64,000 nt of DNA from Gavia stellata (Eukaryota; Chordata; Aves; Gaviiformes; Gaviidae). The stretch is from NCBI RefSeq assembly GCF_030936135.1, contig NC_082637.1:4539001-4603000 (forward strand), in the 5' to 3' direction. Of the stretch, positions 46,891 through 61,796 are shown in pieces; the stretch's first letter is position 1; the number at the start of each line of letters is the position of its first letter. A program made the position numbers and the translations under genes. The notes under the pieces were generated by a model. It saw only the letters and a list, made by a program, of their open reading frames with translations, ran no database searches and was not told the origin of the DNA.

Positions 46891-49800
46891 TACATGGCTC
46901 TTAGGTTTTTTGTCCTGGCCACTTGTGTGACACGTCTTTATCCTTCTGCCTACTTGAATGGATGGGTTTTGTCGGAAAATCAGACTGTGCTGTGCAAAAA
47001 TAGGGAGAGACGTGATACGATGTTGTCCAAAGATTTCAGCAGGGCTTGCTTGAGAATGCCACAAGTCACTTATTCAGGCCATTATTTCACAAACACTTTC
47101 AGCTGACAAAAGCCAGTACAGCTGCCAAAAGAGTCCGTTCTCACCCCTTCATCTCCAGCTTCTCTACTCATACCTCCTGTGTATTGTCCCCTCTCCTGTT
47201 TTGTGGGAGCGTTTGTGTGCTTGTGCAGTGAATCTGGACTGGAAGGCTGATCCATGTGAAAATAAACGTTTTAAATTCTTTTTATGCTGGGTTTATTCTA
47301 AACTGAATTACCTCTCTGGTAGTCATGACACATCTGTGCAAACACTAATGCTATACAAGGGAAGGAGCAGTGCAACAGCAAAGACAGGTAGCTGAGAGCA
47401 GGACAGCTTTACTTCTTCTGTTGCTAAGATCAGCTTAGGACAGGTTGTAGTACTTGTAACATTGCACCTTCATTTTTTCTTCAGCCACTAAAAACCATTC
47501 TGTCTTGGCACACTATGAACGTTTCCATAAAATAACGTAGTCAGGAACAGCTAGTTGGAAATATTTGAGAAAGTGGTATTTATTTTTTTTAATTAGGGCC
47601 TGTTAGACCAGATGCTGCACTTTCATTAAGCAACTGCGCAGATGTAGGAGAGTCAAAGAAAACCCTTTCTGTACCCAAAATGATATAATTTAGTCTCTCC
47701 AGAGTCAGGAGATGCTGTGTTGCCCCAGGGTAACACGCAAGCAGTAACAGTGCACAGACCAGGCTGTGGACGCAGAAAATGTAAGGGGAAAAGACCTTTG
47801 ACAGCTTCCCCAAGCTGGGAGGCAGAGGTCAGAGAGGGGAAGGGAGCTGTTGTACTTTGGATGTTCGACTTGTCAGAATTTGTTTAGTGAAAAAACAGAA
47901 ATGTTTCCCAAAGCTCCTTTTCTGGGATCTGGGCACATCTGTTATATGTTCAGAAAAGGAACTAAAATAACACGGGGATAAAAGTTAACTCCCTAACATC
48001 AGGCATGGAGAAGGAGTGATATCCACTTCTGGCTATCGAACTCTAACTGTGAGGGGGGAAACTTCACCCTCTAGCCTACCCCAAAAGAGTTGGGCACAAA
48101 GAGGTTCCCAGTAGCATGTTCAGGAGGTTATGTTATCATGGATCCTCTGGAGAACAGGGTCTGACCAGCTCCTGGGCATGCCTTATACCCAGCTCAGTGC
48201 CCATTATACTGACATAGCTCATCTTTAACATGAGCAGGATTTTCAGGGGGAAATGCAGATTTTTAGCAGTGATAGCCTGGTTGGGACCAATGAAGATCCC
48301 AATTACTTTCCCTCTTACTTGTCACCAAGCATCTGTAAAAGGCTGGAGCGCAAGCAAAATGAATCAGGACATGTGGGGTTTGAGGTACCGACTGAGCCTT
48401 TGACAAGGTCTGAAACAGGAATGAGAGTAGGGAAAACATGACAACATCACTTGAAGCCAAGCAAAAACTCATCTGCACTAAAAAATGTCTCCTAAAGAAC
48501 ACAATCTCTCTTCTGTGCTTGCTGCCAATTGTACTCGATTAATCAGGTTTCTGTGGGGGTGTTTTCCTTCACTCCATTCCTAACAGCATATTTTTCCATA
48601 AGTGATCTTAATCTTATTGCAGATAATTTATTGCCTGCAAGATCATGACTGCTCCAAAAAATTGCAGTATTTTGCCCTCAGAAACTAATAAAATTCTTGT
48701 TGGAAAGCCATAAATACCTTTTCAAGACATCAGCCCCACAAAGGTATTTGTTCTTTTAAAAGCAATCATTGTGTGTTTTCCTCCCCGCAAAAAAGGGGGG
48801 TGGGAGTTAGGCTGGTTTTGATCCTGTGGAGTTCATTGAAGTTTTCCTGCTGGAGTCTATTAGATAGTTTCAATCCAGGGAGCATTTATGTGCAATACAC
48901 CTGTTTCCAATAGCTCCCCCACCTCCATAAAGACAGTTGCAGCAGAAAGTCCTATTCACTCTGGGGAAAACACATTTTATAATAGCTTCCCATCCCCCAG
49001 CCAGATGGGATCAAGCTGAGGCAGCTGCAGTCCAGGTCCCATGAGAAATACTACAAAAAGTGCAATTAAAATAATTAGTTAATGCCTTTTTTATCCGGCA
49101 TGGTAACAAATTCGGGAAAAAGCTTGAAATAGCTCTTCTACATATCAGTCCAATATGATATTGGATGCTTCCCAGGATTGCTCTAAGCTTTCCCTAGGGC
49201 TTTAAAAGAGCTTGTGGGTGCTCAGCCAGTTGCTGGATTAAGGATCTCTATTACCGATGGTAACGGGGGTAGGTTAAAACCATTTGCACAGATTTTGCTG
49301 TGAGAACAAGAAAAAAAGTGAGTCTGAATTGATAATAAAGTGATTTAGATTCTGTTTCCTCCCTTGGAAATCAAAATTGCTTCCCATTGATTTAAGCATG
49401 TACTGGCTTAGGTTCTGATTAAGCAGAATTTGCCCGATGATTCAACTTTATGGGGGATGTACAAATGAAAAATACTTGGCCAAATACATCCCTAGCACAA
49501 CTCAGTGAAATCTGGCATTTACCCAATTGTTAGCTGCTTGTTGTTCGAGGGTTTCTCTGCTAACCTTCAAATGGTGCAGCAAATGAAGATTTCTTTTGTA
49601 GGCATTTTAATTACTTCTCCTGAAGTCGTCATAGCAAATACAGCAGTATACCAGGAACTGTAGCCCCAGTAAGCTGTATTTGTTATTGCCATAGCAGGTG
49701 GTATTTAGTCTGCAGCCAAGTGAGATGACCAAAGGGTGAAATATAACCTAAAAACCAGGGCAGATTCTCTTAACAATCCTTAGCTTCCCTGATTTCACTC

Positions 49801-52800
49801 TCAGATTTCATCCAGGGGCCAAATTATGCAAACACGAGTATTTTTTCATTTTATATTCCTGTTGCCGTTCCCTGCCATCACTGTGGGGAAACCTGGAGGT
49901 CAGGCATCTTGGTGAAGGGCATGAAAAGAAGGGGACGTTGAATAATAAATGCTTCAGGTCACGCAAGCTGTTCCCATCTCCCACCTTCCTAACAGATGAT
50001 TACAGAATAGCCTAGCTGAGGAAGTTTTGAGTGGCTCACACAGTGATTCTGGGGTGTTAGTACGCAATCTGTGAAGCTGTCAATGCTCTTAGCCTTTGCA
50101 TGGGTCGTCAAAGGAGTTTTTGAATCTCAGTAAGCACTTTGCCATGTGGCAGGGACACGTAGCTATGTGCTATATAACGGGGCATTTCCTTTTAGTAGTT
50201 TCAAATTATTTAATTTTTGTTACTTTTAAAATTCTTTCAGTTCTAGGAGAAATGGTATTTTAAAGTATCTGATTTTCTTATATTGTCTGGAAATGTAACT
50301 CCCCCCCTCTCCTCACCCCAGATCATTTTTGAATGTTACTGGGGGGGGGAAGAAATATCGCGACTCTCAGATTTGCCTTGTCTTCCTTTTGACTGTGAGA
50401 GGAGGGTTAATAGTAGAAGTGGGAAGAAGGGTGAGCAAAGGGGAGTGCTAGTCATGTGGACAGAATGCCAGCAGCAAAGTTGGCACGTGTTTTTTCATTC
50501 GCATGAAAGTATGTTTTATTCATTTGCTGATGATCATCTACAGTAGCTATGAGAGAAAAAAAAGAGTACCAGAGTAGTATTGGAAGTCTAGGTGAAATTC
50601 TGTAGCTTTGTCCCCTTTCAATGGCAGGGGACTGCAGGAAATGTGAGTTTCTGTGGCAGTTTCACTGGAATTAATATAGGCACTTCCAGTGGATTAAATA
50701 TTAAGGGGAAAACATTCGTAGCTCACTTCCTTATGTTATTTGCTTGGCATTAACTGCAACTTGTTTTCATGCTGTTTTCACACTGGGCCCTCTCACCAAC
50801 ATTTAGGCGTCCACCGTGCAGACACCGGCAACTGAACTGGTCATCCCAAGCTCCCATTTTTAGGCATGTGATGAAAGGGCATTTTTAGGATATGATTCAT
50901 TTGACATAGCTTAGAAATTTACTTTAGGATGAAAAGAACGGCTAGTCTCCATGGAGTTTATTGACTAAATCTCAGCTAACTGCACGGAGGGTTTTGGTAG
51001 GCTGTAGGCACATGCATTTATGGTGGGAGTCAGGTACGTCTACGTTTAGTGCTATTAATACCTAGATTTCCTGGTTGCCACTATAGCAGGGTTCCTATGA
51101 GATGTGTGAGATACCTGGCTGCCTTAACCAGATGATCCTGGGGCACGTCAAGTAGTTCAGGGTGGCAGCGCTTCGGAATTGAATCCTGTGCCCAGTCAGG
51201 TGGATCCTGCTCTTGCAGTCCTCAGACTCATACATTAAAAGGCAGAAGAGTTTTTTTGCCTTACGCTGTAAGTGGAAAGCTTCATACAGTTGTCCTTGTT
51301 ACTCCTGCAATACACCTGCAAGGCCAAGAAGTGCTATGATTGCTAGTTCAGAAATGAGGGAAGAGATGCTGAGGACGGTAAAGATACTCATCTGCATGGC
51401 ATATGGAATGTAAGGTGAGGTGACTAAGCGGTAGATGACTCCACTGCACCATGCAGAAATCACAGTTCAAGTGCTGGAAGCAGCCATGCTTTTGCAGAAG
51501 TGCCGTTTTGCCTTCTCAAGCCAGCTTGGAGATCTCAGCACTGCGGTGTAGCTCTGCCTGAAGTCATGAAGAAAGCCTGGTGAAACGGTGGAGCTAAGCC
51601 CAAACCTCCTCCTAATTAGCAAATGATTGTTAGGGCTGTTGTCCCCCCTTGGATAAGGATAAGGATGAACTCAGCTTTTGGCCTTCTGGGAGGAAGTTTA
51701 GGGTTTTATGTTAAAAAAGGACTGGATAGTTCTGCAAAAATAGCAAACTAGGGAATAGTTAATGATTTTTTAGTTGAATCTCTTACTTTTAACATTAATA
51801 ACCTATTAAAACCAATGGGGTAGAACACTTGGAGCTGATGTTTGAAGTCAGCTTGGATGGATATCATTGAACTGTAACTTTTTTGTAGCTCTGTAACTTT
51901 TCACTAGCTGCTGGGAAGATAATACTTTTAACAGGAACATGTAAGTTCTGGAGCACAGATGTGCCGTGAGGGGAGAGTGGGGACAGCAAGGAAGGGCAAC
52001 AGACATGAAATGCAGAGTTAATGGCTTTCCTGCCTATTTTAGGGAGGGGTGATGTGCTGGTTCCAGGCAGCAGCTGGTGAATTCAAGTATGTATTTAACA
52101 TTCAAAGTCAAGCTCTGTTCTGTGTAGGGCCAGTCAGAGCTTGCAGGGATTTACCAGGTGTGTGGCCCAGAGCAAGATATGTATTCCTGTGAAGTTGGTG
52201 ACCATCTAAACTAAGATCATGTGCCGTAGCACAATGTTTATTGTGAAAGAACTGATTTTTGCAGTGCCAGCCAATTCCTCTGCGTCGTCAACTGGAAGGA
52301 GCAATGCTGAGGAAAAAGGCATGTCCTTCCTTTGCCCAAAGCAGATGATGGATGCTGTATGTATAGAGCTGAACTACGGTTTCCTTGTATTTCCAAGCCA
52401 AACCTGTAGTGGTATCCAAGGTGAGGGGATACCGCCTGGACATGAGCTGTCAGAGGGAAATTGATGACCGTTCCATAGTTCCCTGCTGCGCTGAAAGGCC
52501 TTAAGTTTCCTATTGCTTTGTATTTGATATCACGCATTTTTCCAGTTGGGAAAAGTGAATGGAAAAATATCTACCCAGGGTGGTGTATTGTGAGGGATGG
52601 CTCCAGGCCTTAAGGAGGAAAAGCAAGAGAAAGTGGGAGGCTAGAAAGCTGTAAATTAAAAAGGGGTAAGGGACAGTCTTCGTACACCCTTTCCACCTTT
52701 CTTTTAATTTCCTTGTCTGTTAAACCTTAGAGCAAAAGTTTAATCAGATTATAATGACAGTATGCAACAGTATAGCATATATCCTCTATAATCTCTTTGT

Positions 52801-55800
52801 CTTTGCCACAGTTAAAAAAAAATACGGAGAATTTCACATGATTATTGCCCCTGCTATTAAGCAAATATTTTGTCTGTCATTCCAATAGAGGTGAACTCAC
52901 AGCATTGTTCTTGTTTGCCAGCTACTCTCATAGACTGCAATGACCCACAAATGGTACTAGTTATGATTTTTGGTATCACAACAGGGAAGAGCTTTCCTCA
53001 TCAATTAGCCAACTCTTGGACCTATGAAACTTTCAGTGTGAATCTGGCTCCGTGGTTCATTTTCTTAAGTGCTGCATGGATTGCAAAAGAGAAATACTGA
53101 TTTGGCTGTTCCTGTGTCATCCACATCTGTGAAATGATGATGTCACAAAATAAGGATCCAAAATGCAGATACAGTATTTAATTTTAAACTGATTGTGAAA
53201 AAAAGCAACTATCTGATGTAGAATACCTTCATTGGTGACTTTTTGCCATTTAATGTCCCAACATAATGAATCACAATTGAAAGTTAGATGCATTGAAGAA
53301 TACATTTGTAGGCTCTGAGCCTGAACAACCACATTTTTACTGTGCTTGAGTCCCGGCTTTATCTTCCTCTTTTACCCAGGTTCAAAGCCTTACTCCCTCA
53401 CTGCCACTACCTATTTTGTTGCTGCTGTTTGCTCATGTGGATCTTATTTATTGTCATTTGACACAAACTAAAAATGCAGTTCAGAAAATGCTTTACCAAG
53501 AGTAATTTGTTCCCAGCAAGATCTTTTTAGCTACACAGTAACATGAAAGCATCAAAGTGCCAGGAAAACTTTTTAAAAATAAACTGCCCTGATGCTAAAA
53601 TAAGCTTTAATTGATTGAGAATTGCACTGAGCCTGACAATCTGAACCATTTATTATTATTTTTCCTTTCAAGCTTCAGCTTCATGTGATTTAAAGTGACT
53701 GAATTACAGTTCCCACATACCTTCCTACCCACACTGCATGAAAAAACCCCACGCACAAACTTCTTAGCTCCAGAGCAGCTGCTGGATACACCTGGAAGAA
53801 AATAAAAAAGCTGATTGAAAGTGCAGTTTAAGTAAAGATGATGATGATGGGAATCTTCTGCAAAAAAACCCTATTCTGGCTAAATGCCATGCTGTGCTTC
53901 CTTCTCCTCAGAGAAGAGCTCTCCTGGGGATGTCTCTCCCTTTCAAAGGCATTTCTTTAATGCCTGCTTGTAGAGCACTGGATCCCGTAGGCCAGATGCT
54001 GTCGCAACTGCCTGCATTGGAGTTTAATAATAGGCTGTGGATAAACTACCACTCTGTCTTCCCCATTTTAGGTTTTTAAAGAAAAAACACAACCCAGTGG
54101 CTGTACTCAGCTATTTAAATAAAAAACCTGTTGCAGGCTGTCTAGCAAAAGGTCAACACCACCACCAAAGACTCCTGATAAATATGCAAAACTTTCTGGC
54201 CGATGGAAAGGAGGCTGTGCTGGTGGTCCTACGCTAGAGAGAAGTAAGCGCTGGAAGTAGGTGGAATATATAAAATGTCAATGGGTCAGTTACGGGTTTC
54301 TTCTTGGCAGTACGTTGTGGAGGATGCAAGTCTGGTCAGATATTAATTAGTGATAACTAGTGATTCTTTTAAAAATATGTCAGCCATGCTCATGGCATGT
54401 TTGGGTGTGCAAGCAGGGAAAGCATGGATCACTACCTTTGGCCTGGGGAGTGTTTTTAGACTCATGCCAGTGTAATGGGGCTCATGGGTAGCTGCAATTT
54501 CCCCAAGGGCTATGCTATGTTCAGGTCAGAACAACTCCCAAGCTAGCCCCAAGCTTCAACTGAGTTTAAGATCTCACTATAAGTCCTTATCTGAATTGTA
54601 GCCCTGGACAATTTACTGCAGCCAAGAGCCAAACAAGGATTTTCATTTAACTCCCAAAACATCAAGAGGAGGAAGATGCTTCAATACTGTTTTGGCTGCA
54701 GCCCTCAATGTCCGTGCCCAAGGCAGCACTGCCTGTGACAGTGCTGTGACGTTTACGTTCACAGAGCCGGCAAAGCTCAAACTGCTGATAGAGGTTAGGG
54801 GAGATCAGGCCTGGTCTACGGATGAGTTTCTCAGTCTGGGTGGCTAGTTGTCCCCTCGGGACTCCCAGAATTGTTTGTCAGCAAAATGGAACATCGTCAC
54901 CTTGGGTTTGCATCCTAGTATGTGTTTGCAAGCTGAGCAAGTTGCATACTCTCAAACATCAGCTCTAAATCACAATTCCTGCTCTCTGTCAAAGGGACTA
55001 ACAAATCCCTCTCTCACCTTTCTTTCTTGCCTGCTTAAATTATAAATTCTCATTACAAGAATTGGCTCTGCTAATGCCCAGCCGCAGTGTCTAATGCAGT
55101 TCTGTTCCAGGAGTGGTCTCTATTTGCTACCCTAATACAGACAAGCATGACCCAGGAATTCATGGCAGATCACAGATCCAGAGGAAGGAATTTGAAAGTT
55201 TTATTAATAGCCATCTCTGTAACCTCATGCAGGTCAGACCGGACACTGAGCAGAGCTTAAAAGCTGAATCCACGCTATCACAGGAGGGGCAGAAAGATGT
55301 GCCTAGTCACAGTATTGTAGGGGTAGAGATTTCTTTCTTTAGGGTTGGTTGTCCAGATTTCCAGTGAGAACTTTCACAGTGTCAGAAGAGTGAAATAAAA
55401 TATATTTCAGGAAGAGATTTTTGAAGACTGCAGAAGCCAGCTGGATTTTTTTTTTTTATTTATAATTTTTGTCATGGACTGAACTAAGCATGGACTATTT
55501 AAAAAACCATGATGTGTCTGAAAATATATTGGCTTTGCCTAGAAGAGTAACTCAGGTAAACAGGTAGACTACCCAAGACAACACCTGCTGCCTACGGTGT
55601 GTAGTTAATAATGTAATCAGTGCTGTAGGAGGGCATCATGAAGAATGGTTTGAAAGCTGAATGTCTGGACTGGTTGAAAGTTTGTGTGACTTGAAGCTGG
55701 TGGTTGATTCATGAGGAATATGCTTCATTCCTTTGAATGCAAAATCAATACAGAACTGTGGTAAAAAGGCAAAGGTAACTTTTCCTAAATAATTTTCTGT

Positions 55801-58800
55801 AATAGGTCTCATCTATGTCTTGATTATAAGCATAGTGTAAAATTTTTGAAGTACTTAATTAGCTGATTATTCAGAGGAGTATTTTCTTTTTTCATATTAC
55901 CCCCATTCTGATTAGTGCTACTCACTGATACAGCAAAACATATTCCAAGATCAGGTTAATTGTCTCTGTGAATTAAATCGAATGTTATATGCTGTATTAT
56001 AGTTTTTTAAAATAGATTAACACTTCTATTTTTGCTGTAAAAATGTGTTGTTAAAATAGCGAAATATTTATTAATTGGCTTTTTCAGCATTAGATAATGT
56101 GTGATCCCTATTCTGACCATGGGAAATATTTGTTCATTGTAGTTAATGCTAGAATATTTTCAGGGAAAAGAAATGTCAATACTTTCAACTGCCATTAATT
56201 AAACTTGTAACCTGAGTGCCACTGACTCCAGCACTTCCCAGGCTTTCACTAGAAGGTTTTAAATTTGGTTTTGATGAACTAGGTGGGAGTTATGACTTGC
56301 TTGGGATAGAGGCAGGATTATGTTCCTGTTCTGAGAGCCAGTGTCAGCCATGGAAACCCTTTGACCCCTCCATGGTTCTGCCAACATCTCAGTCCTGTTG
56401 ATTTGGTGCTAACCCAGGGCTCCCGTGCAATGCTCTGAAATCAAACTAATACTTTTAGCAGATGATTCCTGTAAAAGCAATTTGGTCCTGTTTCTTTTTC
56501 CCTGCAGAGAAAGTGTGCTTCTATCATTCTCAATTACTTGCAGGGTGGTTGTAAGCCTGTACAGGATCATAACAATCACACTAAACCTCCTATATTTTCT
56601 AGGAATCTGGGAATGCCACTGGGAAAGCAAGGCTGTCCCTAGCGTCGAGCGCAGCTTAGTTTTGCACTTTGCTATATGTTTTAGCAAGCCCTGCTATAAG
56701 GAACTGTTAATAGTAAATGTACAGCATTATAGCCATGGCAGCCTCTGCATTAGAGCTTCTTACCAGCGAGAGGAAGACCTCACTCCTTTTCCAACAGAGA
56801 TGGTATCAGCAATGTGAAAAGGGGATATTTTATGCACTGGGTCATTTCTCCCCCAATGCCTATGTGACCCATAAGTGGTAGGAAACTGGTCATGATTCGA
56901 TAGATGATGTAATGTACATCCAGTGTACAGACCATATGTTATCTTCAGGACACTTCCTCCAATTCAGGCATCTCCACAGGTAGGAGGCCTGGTGCCAAAT
57001 TAGCCATTGTCATCTCCTCGTGGCTTAGCCCAACTCAGAAGGAAATAAATGTTTACATCTTAGCTGAATCCTTTCAGCTTCCTTCAATATCCCAGTTTAA
57101 GACATATGGATTTGTGGCAGTGATGGGGGACTAGACATTGTGTTAAGCTAGATTATGATAATAAATTCTTGTGTTATATCTGCAAAAGAATTAATATTGA
57201 TAAGCATATGTTGATGAGTTTCATATTCAGCAGAACCTTCCAGGCATATACCTATGTGCCAGTGCTTTGCAAAATCAGGGATCTAGCAGTTGACACAAGC
57301 ATCATAGAAACTGTAAATAGGCTTGATTTAATTTCAATTTAGGGGAAAAAATGAGATGTAAAAATTGTTCTACTAAAATCTTTTACAGCCCATAGTATTC
57401 TGCTATGCTGTGTGTGAAGTTTTTTAATTTGCATAACAGTCATGAAGAGGAGTGGAGGGTGGCTGAGCAGGCAGGGAGAGAAAAAATCCTGAAGGGGAAC
57501 GTGAAGCATGTTTTGCTTTACTCTGAGCCTGTACAATACTGTGAGTTTAACATGTTCAGTTATGCATACTGTGATTTAAACAACCGACAGACAGATCTTG
57601 CTGTCTGAGACACTAAATGCCCTTGCTTTCAGCTGAACTTGGAATGCATAATCAGTCAAACACTGATTCAAATGACAGGTTAAATGAAAGGTACTTAAGG
57701 AAATTCCCAATCAGATCTGCCCATCAGAAGTGAATATTTCTGTTTCATTTGCATTACAAAATAAACTGTGGCTTAGAATTACGGGCTGCATATTGTCCTT
57801 TCAGCAGAGAGATATGCTTGTTCCCTGCTCAAGAGAAGTAGAGTCTGACTCCTACCAGGTTTTGTCCTTTTGCTAATTCATCTTTCCTTGTGTGGAACTT
57901 CAGAAACATGGTCTTGCTGGTTAGCCAAGATTTCGTTGTCTTTGAGAGTCAATTTTAACTTTTTTTCTTTTTTTTTTTAATTCAGTTCTGCTTCATTTGG
58001 ATTTAAGAGCGAACTATGAGCTCCCATTGGAGGGTATCACTGTCTGGAGCATGTTCATGTTTGTGTTAGAGGGCTCAGAGTCTCACGGCTCAGGCTGGAG
58101 GAGTTTTTTGTGATAGATTATCTCTGATAATATTCAGCAAGCAGCTCACATACAACAAATAAAGGCCGTCAACGTGTAAGACTGACTGCTTCTGGCAGCT
58201 TCGTATTATGATAGGTTATGAGCAGTTTCATTTTGCCACTTTTGCTTTAGCCTCTGAAGTCTATGCTCCAAGAAACGATATAGGAATACCCTTTCTGAGC
58301 TTGTGCATATCAGGCAGCTTATCCATCTCTCTTGCCATCTCATAAGAGGTATTTTGAGTAGCTGATACTAGTGAAGTGACACCTGATCTTCTGGTGATGG
58401 AAGAGATCTTATTTACTGGGTTCCTGTGCTCTGGCAAGATGCTGGCTGGAGTACAGTGTGATGCGGCCTGGACTCCCTGTATGTTACCAGTGCCATTGTA
58501 GCTACATTGCCAATTGCAGGGTCAATGTCTATGTGACTAGCAGTCAGTGCTGTACCCATGGCCCAATCATACCCAGCAAATCTGTGTTTGCAACACAATT
58601 TACTGTAATGTCCTTTTCTGCAAGCCCTTCTCAAAATCTGGAGGGGCTCTTTTGTTGCCCGTTGCTTGCTTAAGTGCAGGGTGTAAAATCATTAGAAAAA
58701 ATTTAAATTGTTCTCTGAAGAGGCCTGATGCTTTCAAGGAGGCTGGTAGTTGACAAGTCAAACTCTCAAAGGTCCCCTGGGATGGAGTGCTGGCATTGCT

Positions 58801-60949
58801 CATTCTGCCCTTCTGCATGCAGCATGTGACTATTTTCACTTACAACAAATATTGCAGGCAACCTTAAGGATCCGTCGAAGATTTGTGAATAGACAACCTA
58901 TTTCTTTATGCTTGCACTGAGCTGCTCTGCTTCCAGTTCTGCAGTGTTGTTGTAGTACTGGGCTGAAGGCAGCAAACAGATTTCTTTTGCATATGACATC
59001 AGGAACGGTGTCTGCGCAAGATCTGGCACAGAAACTCTCCTCCACTTATAATACATATCTTTGTATTTGCTTTTTGCTTTAGGCATGCAGCTCTCCTGCA
59101 CATAGGCCTCTCAGGTGCTGTATCTTCTGGCCGGCTTTGATATAGCGGAGAGGGATGAAAGGACACAGAAAATCAAAGACTGACTGAGAGTACATGGCGC
59201 TTCCTCGCTGTTTACTGCAGCTCAGGCTGACCATCAGTCCAGGAGCAAGAATAGCTGCTAGGCTCGTGAGTTTGGTGCACTACAGCACAGATATCTCAAG
59301 AAAAAAAGCACTTTGAATGGAGGGGAATAGAGTAAGAAAGGCTGAAAGCATTTTCACCGAACCCTAGGTGATATTAAAATCTGCAAAGATGGCATCACAC
59401 CCATAGAAGGTCATAAGTAGCCAAATTCTGTTCTCTCATGCTTTGCTGTTATGGTAAAATAACTCTTGGAGCAACTGAGACCATTTTCTTGGAGAGGATT
59501 TTCAAAGCTGTCAGTAAAAATCCAATAAATCAAAGCATTAAGTACCTTTTCCTTCACATCTGTTCTTACTGGCCTTACCTCTCAGCTTCCCCAGCAAATC
59601 TGCCTGTATAGTATCTTGTGGGGCCCCAGCTTGGGATTTCTGATGGCGATACTGCTTTTCCTGTTACTGAGAAGGGTATGCAGTTGGATCCATCTAAATG
59701 GTACGGTTCCTATATGGCAACACTCATATTATATAGGCTTACATGAACTGCTTGTTAAAAGAAACATATTTGGCCCTAGAGCTGATGACTTTGACAAGAG
59801 GGAGTCAAACTCCTTTTGCTATTTAATTTGTAGTCCCCTGGTATGTGTATTATTCCCAATACAGTACAAATGAGTGCATCCAACTCAGTTATTTTTCTAA
59901 CCAAAATACTGTTTTTCTTCCCCCAGTTCAGGAAGACCCTGAACCACAAAATGGTGGGAGAGCATTTGCAAGGAAGTATCAGTATGTCCTTGTCCTCTTG
60001 TTCTACTTTTCCCTGTGTATCCATCACTGGCCACTGTCAGGGACAAGGCACTGGGCTGGATAATCTTTGATCTGACCCGGGATCACCACTCTTTCTATAT
60101 GCACAGATGATAATTGAAGCATTTAGCAGGGTTCAGAAATGCATGTGTGGGAGCTTTGGAAGGGGCTGAAGAAGGACGTGTCAGAGGCTGGATCCCTATA
60201 CCTTCTCTGCAAAGTCAAGGGTGTCTGAAGGGCTGGTCTCCCCTGGGGGTTCCTGTCTGCAGGAGGTCAGGGTGACCAGGTTCCTACCTTAAACACTTAT
60301 GTTACTTTTGTTGCTTAAAATTAGGTAAGGCAAAACCTACTTTAGCCCTTCATTGTCTTGCCTAAATTGCCCTAGCTCATGCTGAGGACTAGCCCAGGCG
60401 ACAGGAACTGGGTTGAAAGGGTTGCACAAAGTTATCTTTGGCCTTTCTTCCCATGCAGCACCAATTACAGCTGAGACAAAGTCCAGAAACAGTCCCTGCT
60501 TGCTACTTCACACAGCTGGGCTGCTGGCACACTAGAACATTTTGCATATGCTGATTCAACTGTTGGAAAATTTATTCAGACAAAAATCTTCCCATTCTCT
60601 TAGACAAAGGATTTTTTTCCCACATTTTGTTGTCAAAATCCTTTTCCCATCTGTTAGTGGGGCAAAACAACCTCCTAGCCAGGACGTTTCATTCATGGAT
60701 AAAGCTTTCATTGGAACTTGTTTTACGAAGCTAATGGTTGGGGCAGATTTTGTTCCCAGTGAAATCAGCAACAAAACTCCCATTGATTTCCCTGGGAGCT
60801 GAATCTCGAGCCTCTCTTGACAATGGGGAGATTTTTAGAGGAGTTATGATGGCTGTGGCCAAGGTCTTGTTGCTTTGCCCTTTCAAAAGAGAACTGTTGC
60901 TGGTGGAGGAACAATCAGAATATTTGTCTCTTTAAATGAATGGTTCTTA
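46891..60949. other. Gene-poor interval upstream of ST8SIA5
   Basis: 14 kb read on both strands with no recognisable coding exon, RNA gene or recent repeat. Several AT-rich, low-variation stretches (about 48600-48760, 53560-53720, 55800-56200) have the look of vertebrate conserved non-coding sequence, but that cannot be shown without other genomes. Homopolymers occur near 50339 (G) and 55447 (T). Confidence 0.45.
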
Positions 60950-61701
60950 GAGCCTGCACTGAGAGGCAGTCTCCCTCTCTGCGGCTGTGAGGCTACTCAG
61001 AGCCTCCAATAAATCAGCATGCAGGAACTGAGTGCTCTGTCCTTGAAGAGATGCACAGTGACCTTGCTTATGCTTACTCTGGAGGAATAACCAGGGGAAA
61101 CATAGGAGCCCAAATAGTGAGCGGTCTATGACTCAAGGCGCTGCATTCTGCATGCAAATGCTACAGTACCGGAGGCATGGTACGGACGGCACGCTGCTAC
61201 ACAAAATGCAGCTTTCTTGCTAGCCTGACCAGATTGCTGCTGTTGTTTTTTGCAGGGGACTGAATGAAATCCTCATGATCGTTACATGCTTGTTCAATAA
61301 TAGCACACCCCAGTCACGTCTGCTTGCAAGCACATTTCGTTGGAATCACTGAGCAGAAGCAAAGAAGAGCTGACGACTATGTGTTTCCAACGCGGGTTGC
61401 CGGAGCCCTGTGTTTGCCATTGGCTGCAGTTTTCTGGTTTATTTGCAGCTTCCCCCATCTGGAATATGAAAATGGGATTGAAGTAGATAATTGCTAGCAG
61501 CGGGTTTTCAAGAGAGGCTTAGAGGGAACAGAATGCCTCTTGCACAGCACAGGCTGCCTGTGCTGAAAGAGCTCTGAGAGATGATTTTAGATGTTACCCA
61601 CGTCTGAATCTCCTGGAAACTTTACCGTGGAAGCAAGCCATTGCGCACAATCCTGGATCTAACATCCAAAAGGTGCAAGGAAAGGGCAGCAGGGCCAAAC
61701 A

Positions 61702-61779
61702 ATGGGATACCTTGTCCTTGGATTGCTCAGAGAAAAGCCAGCAAGCGTTCCCCTCAGCTTCCCAGCAAAAAGGGCATGA
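61702..61779 (+). other. Upstream ORF 1 in ST8SIA5 leader
   Basis: ATG GGA TAC opens a 25-codon frame that ends in TGA at 61777-61779, 54 bases before the ST8SIA5 start. Its first three residues, MGY, equal those of the main product, although the rest differs. It matters only if the mRNA leader includes this segment. Confidence 0.35.
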
Positions 61780-61796
61780 AGGCGACAATGAACTGA
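61776..61796 (+). other. Upstream ORF 2 in ST8SIA5 leader
   Basis: ATG AAG GCG ACA ATG AAC TGA, a six-codon frame whose ATG overlaps the stop of upstream ORF 1 as ATGA. It ends 37 bases before the main start. Confidence 0.35.

Noticed and set aside
60542..60935. Open frames just upstream of ST8SIA5 as a missing first coding exon
   Set aside because: The exon at 61834 already carries the known ST8SIA5 N-terminus with its membrane anchor, so no upstream coding exon is needed.
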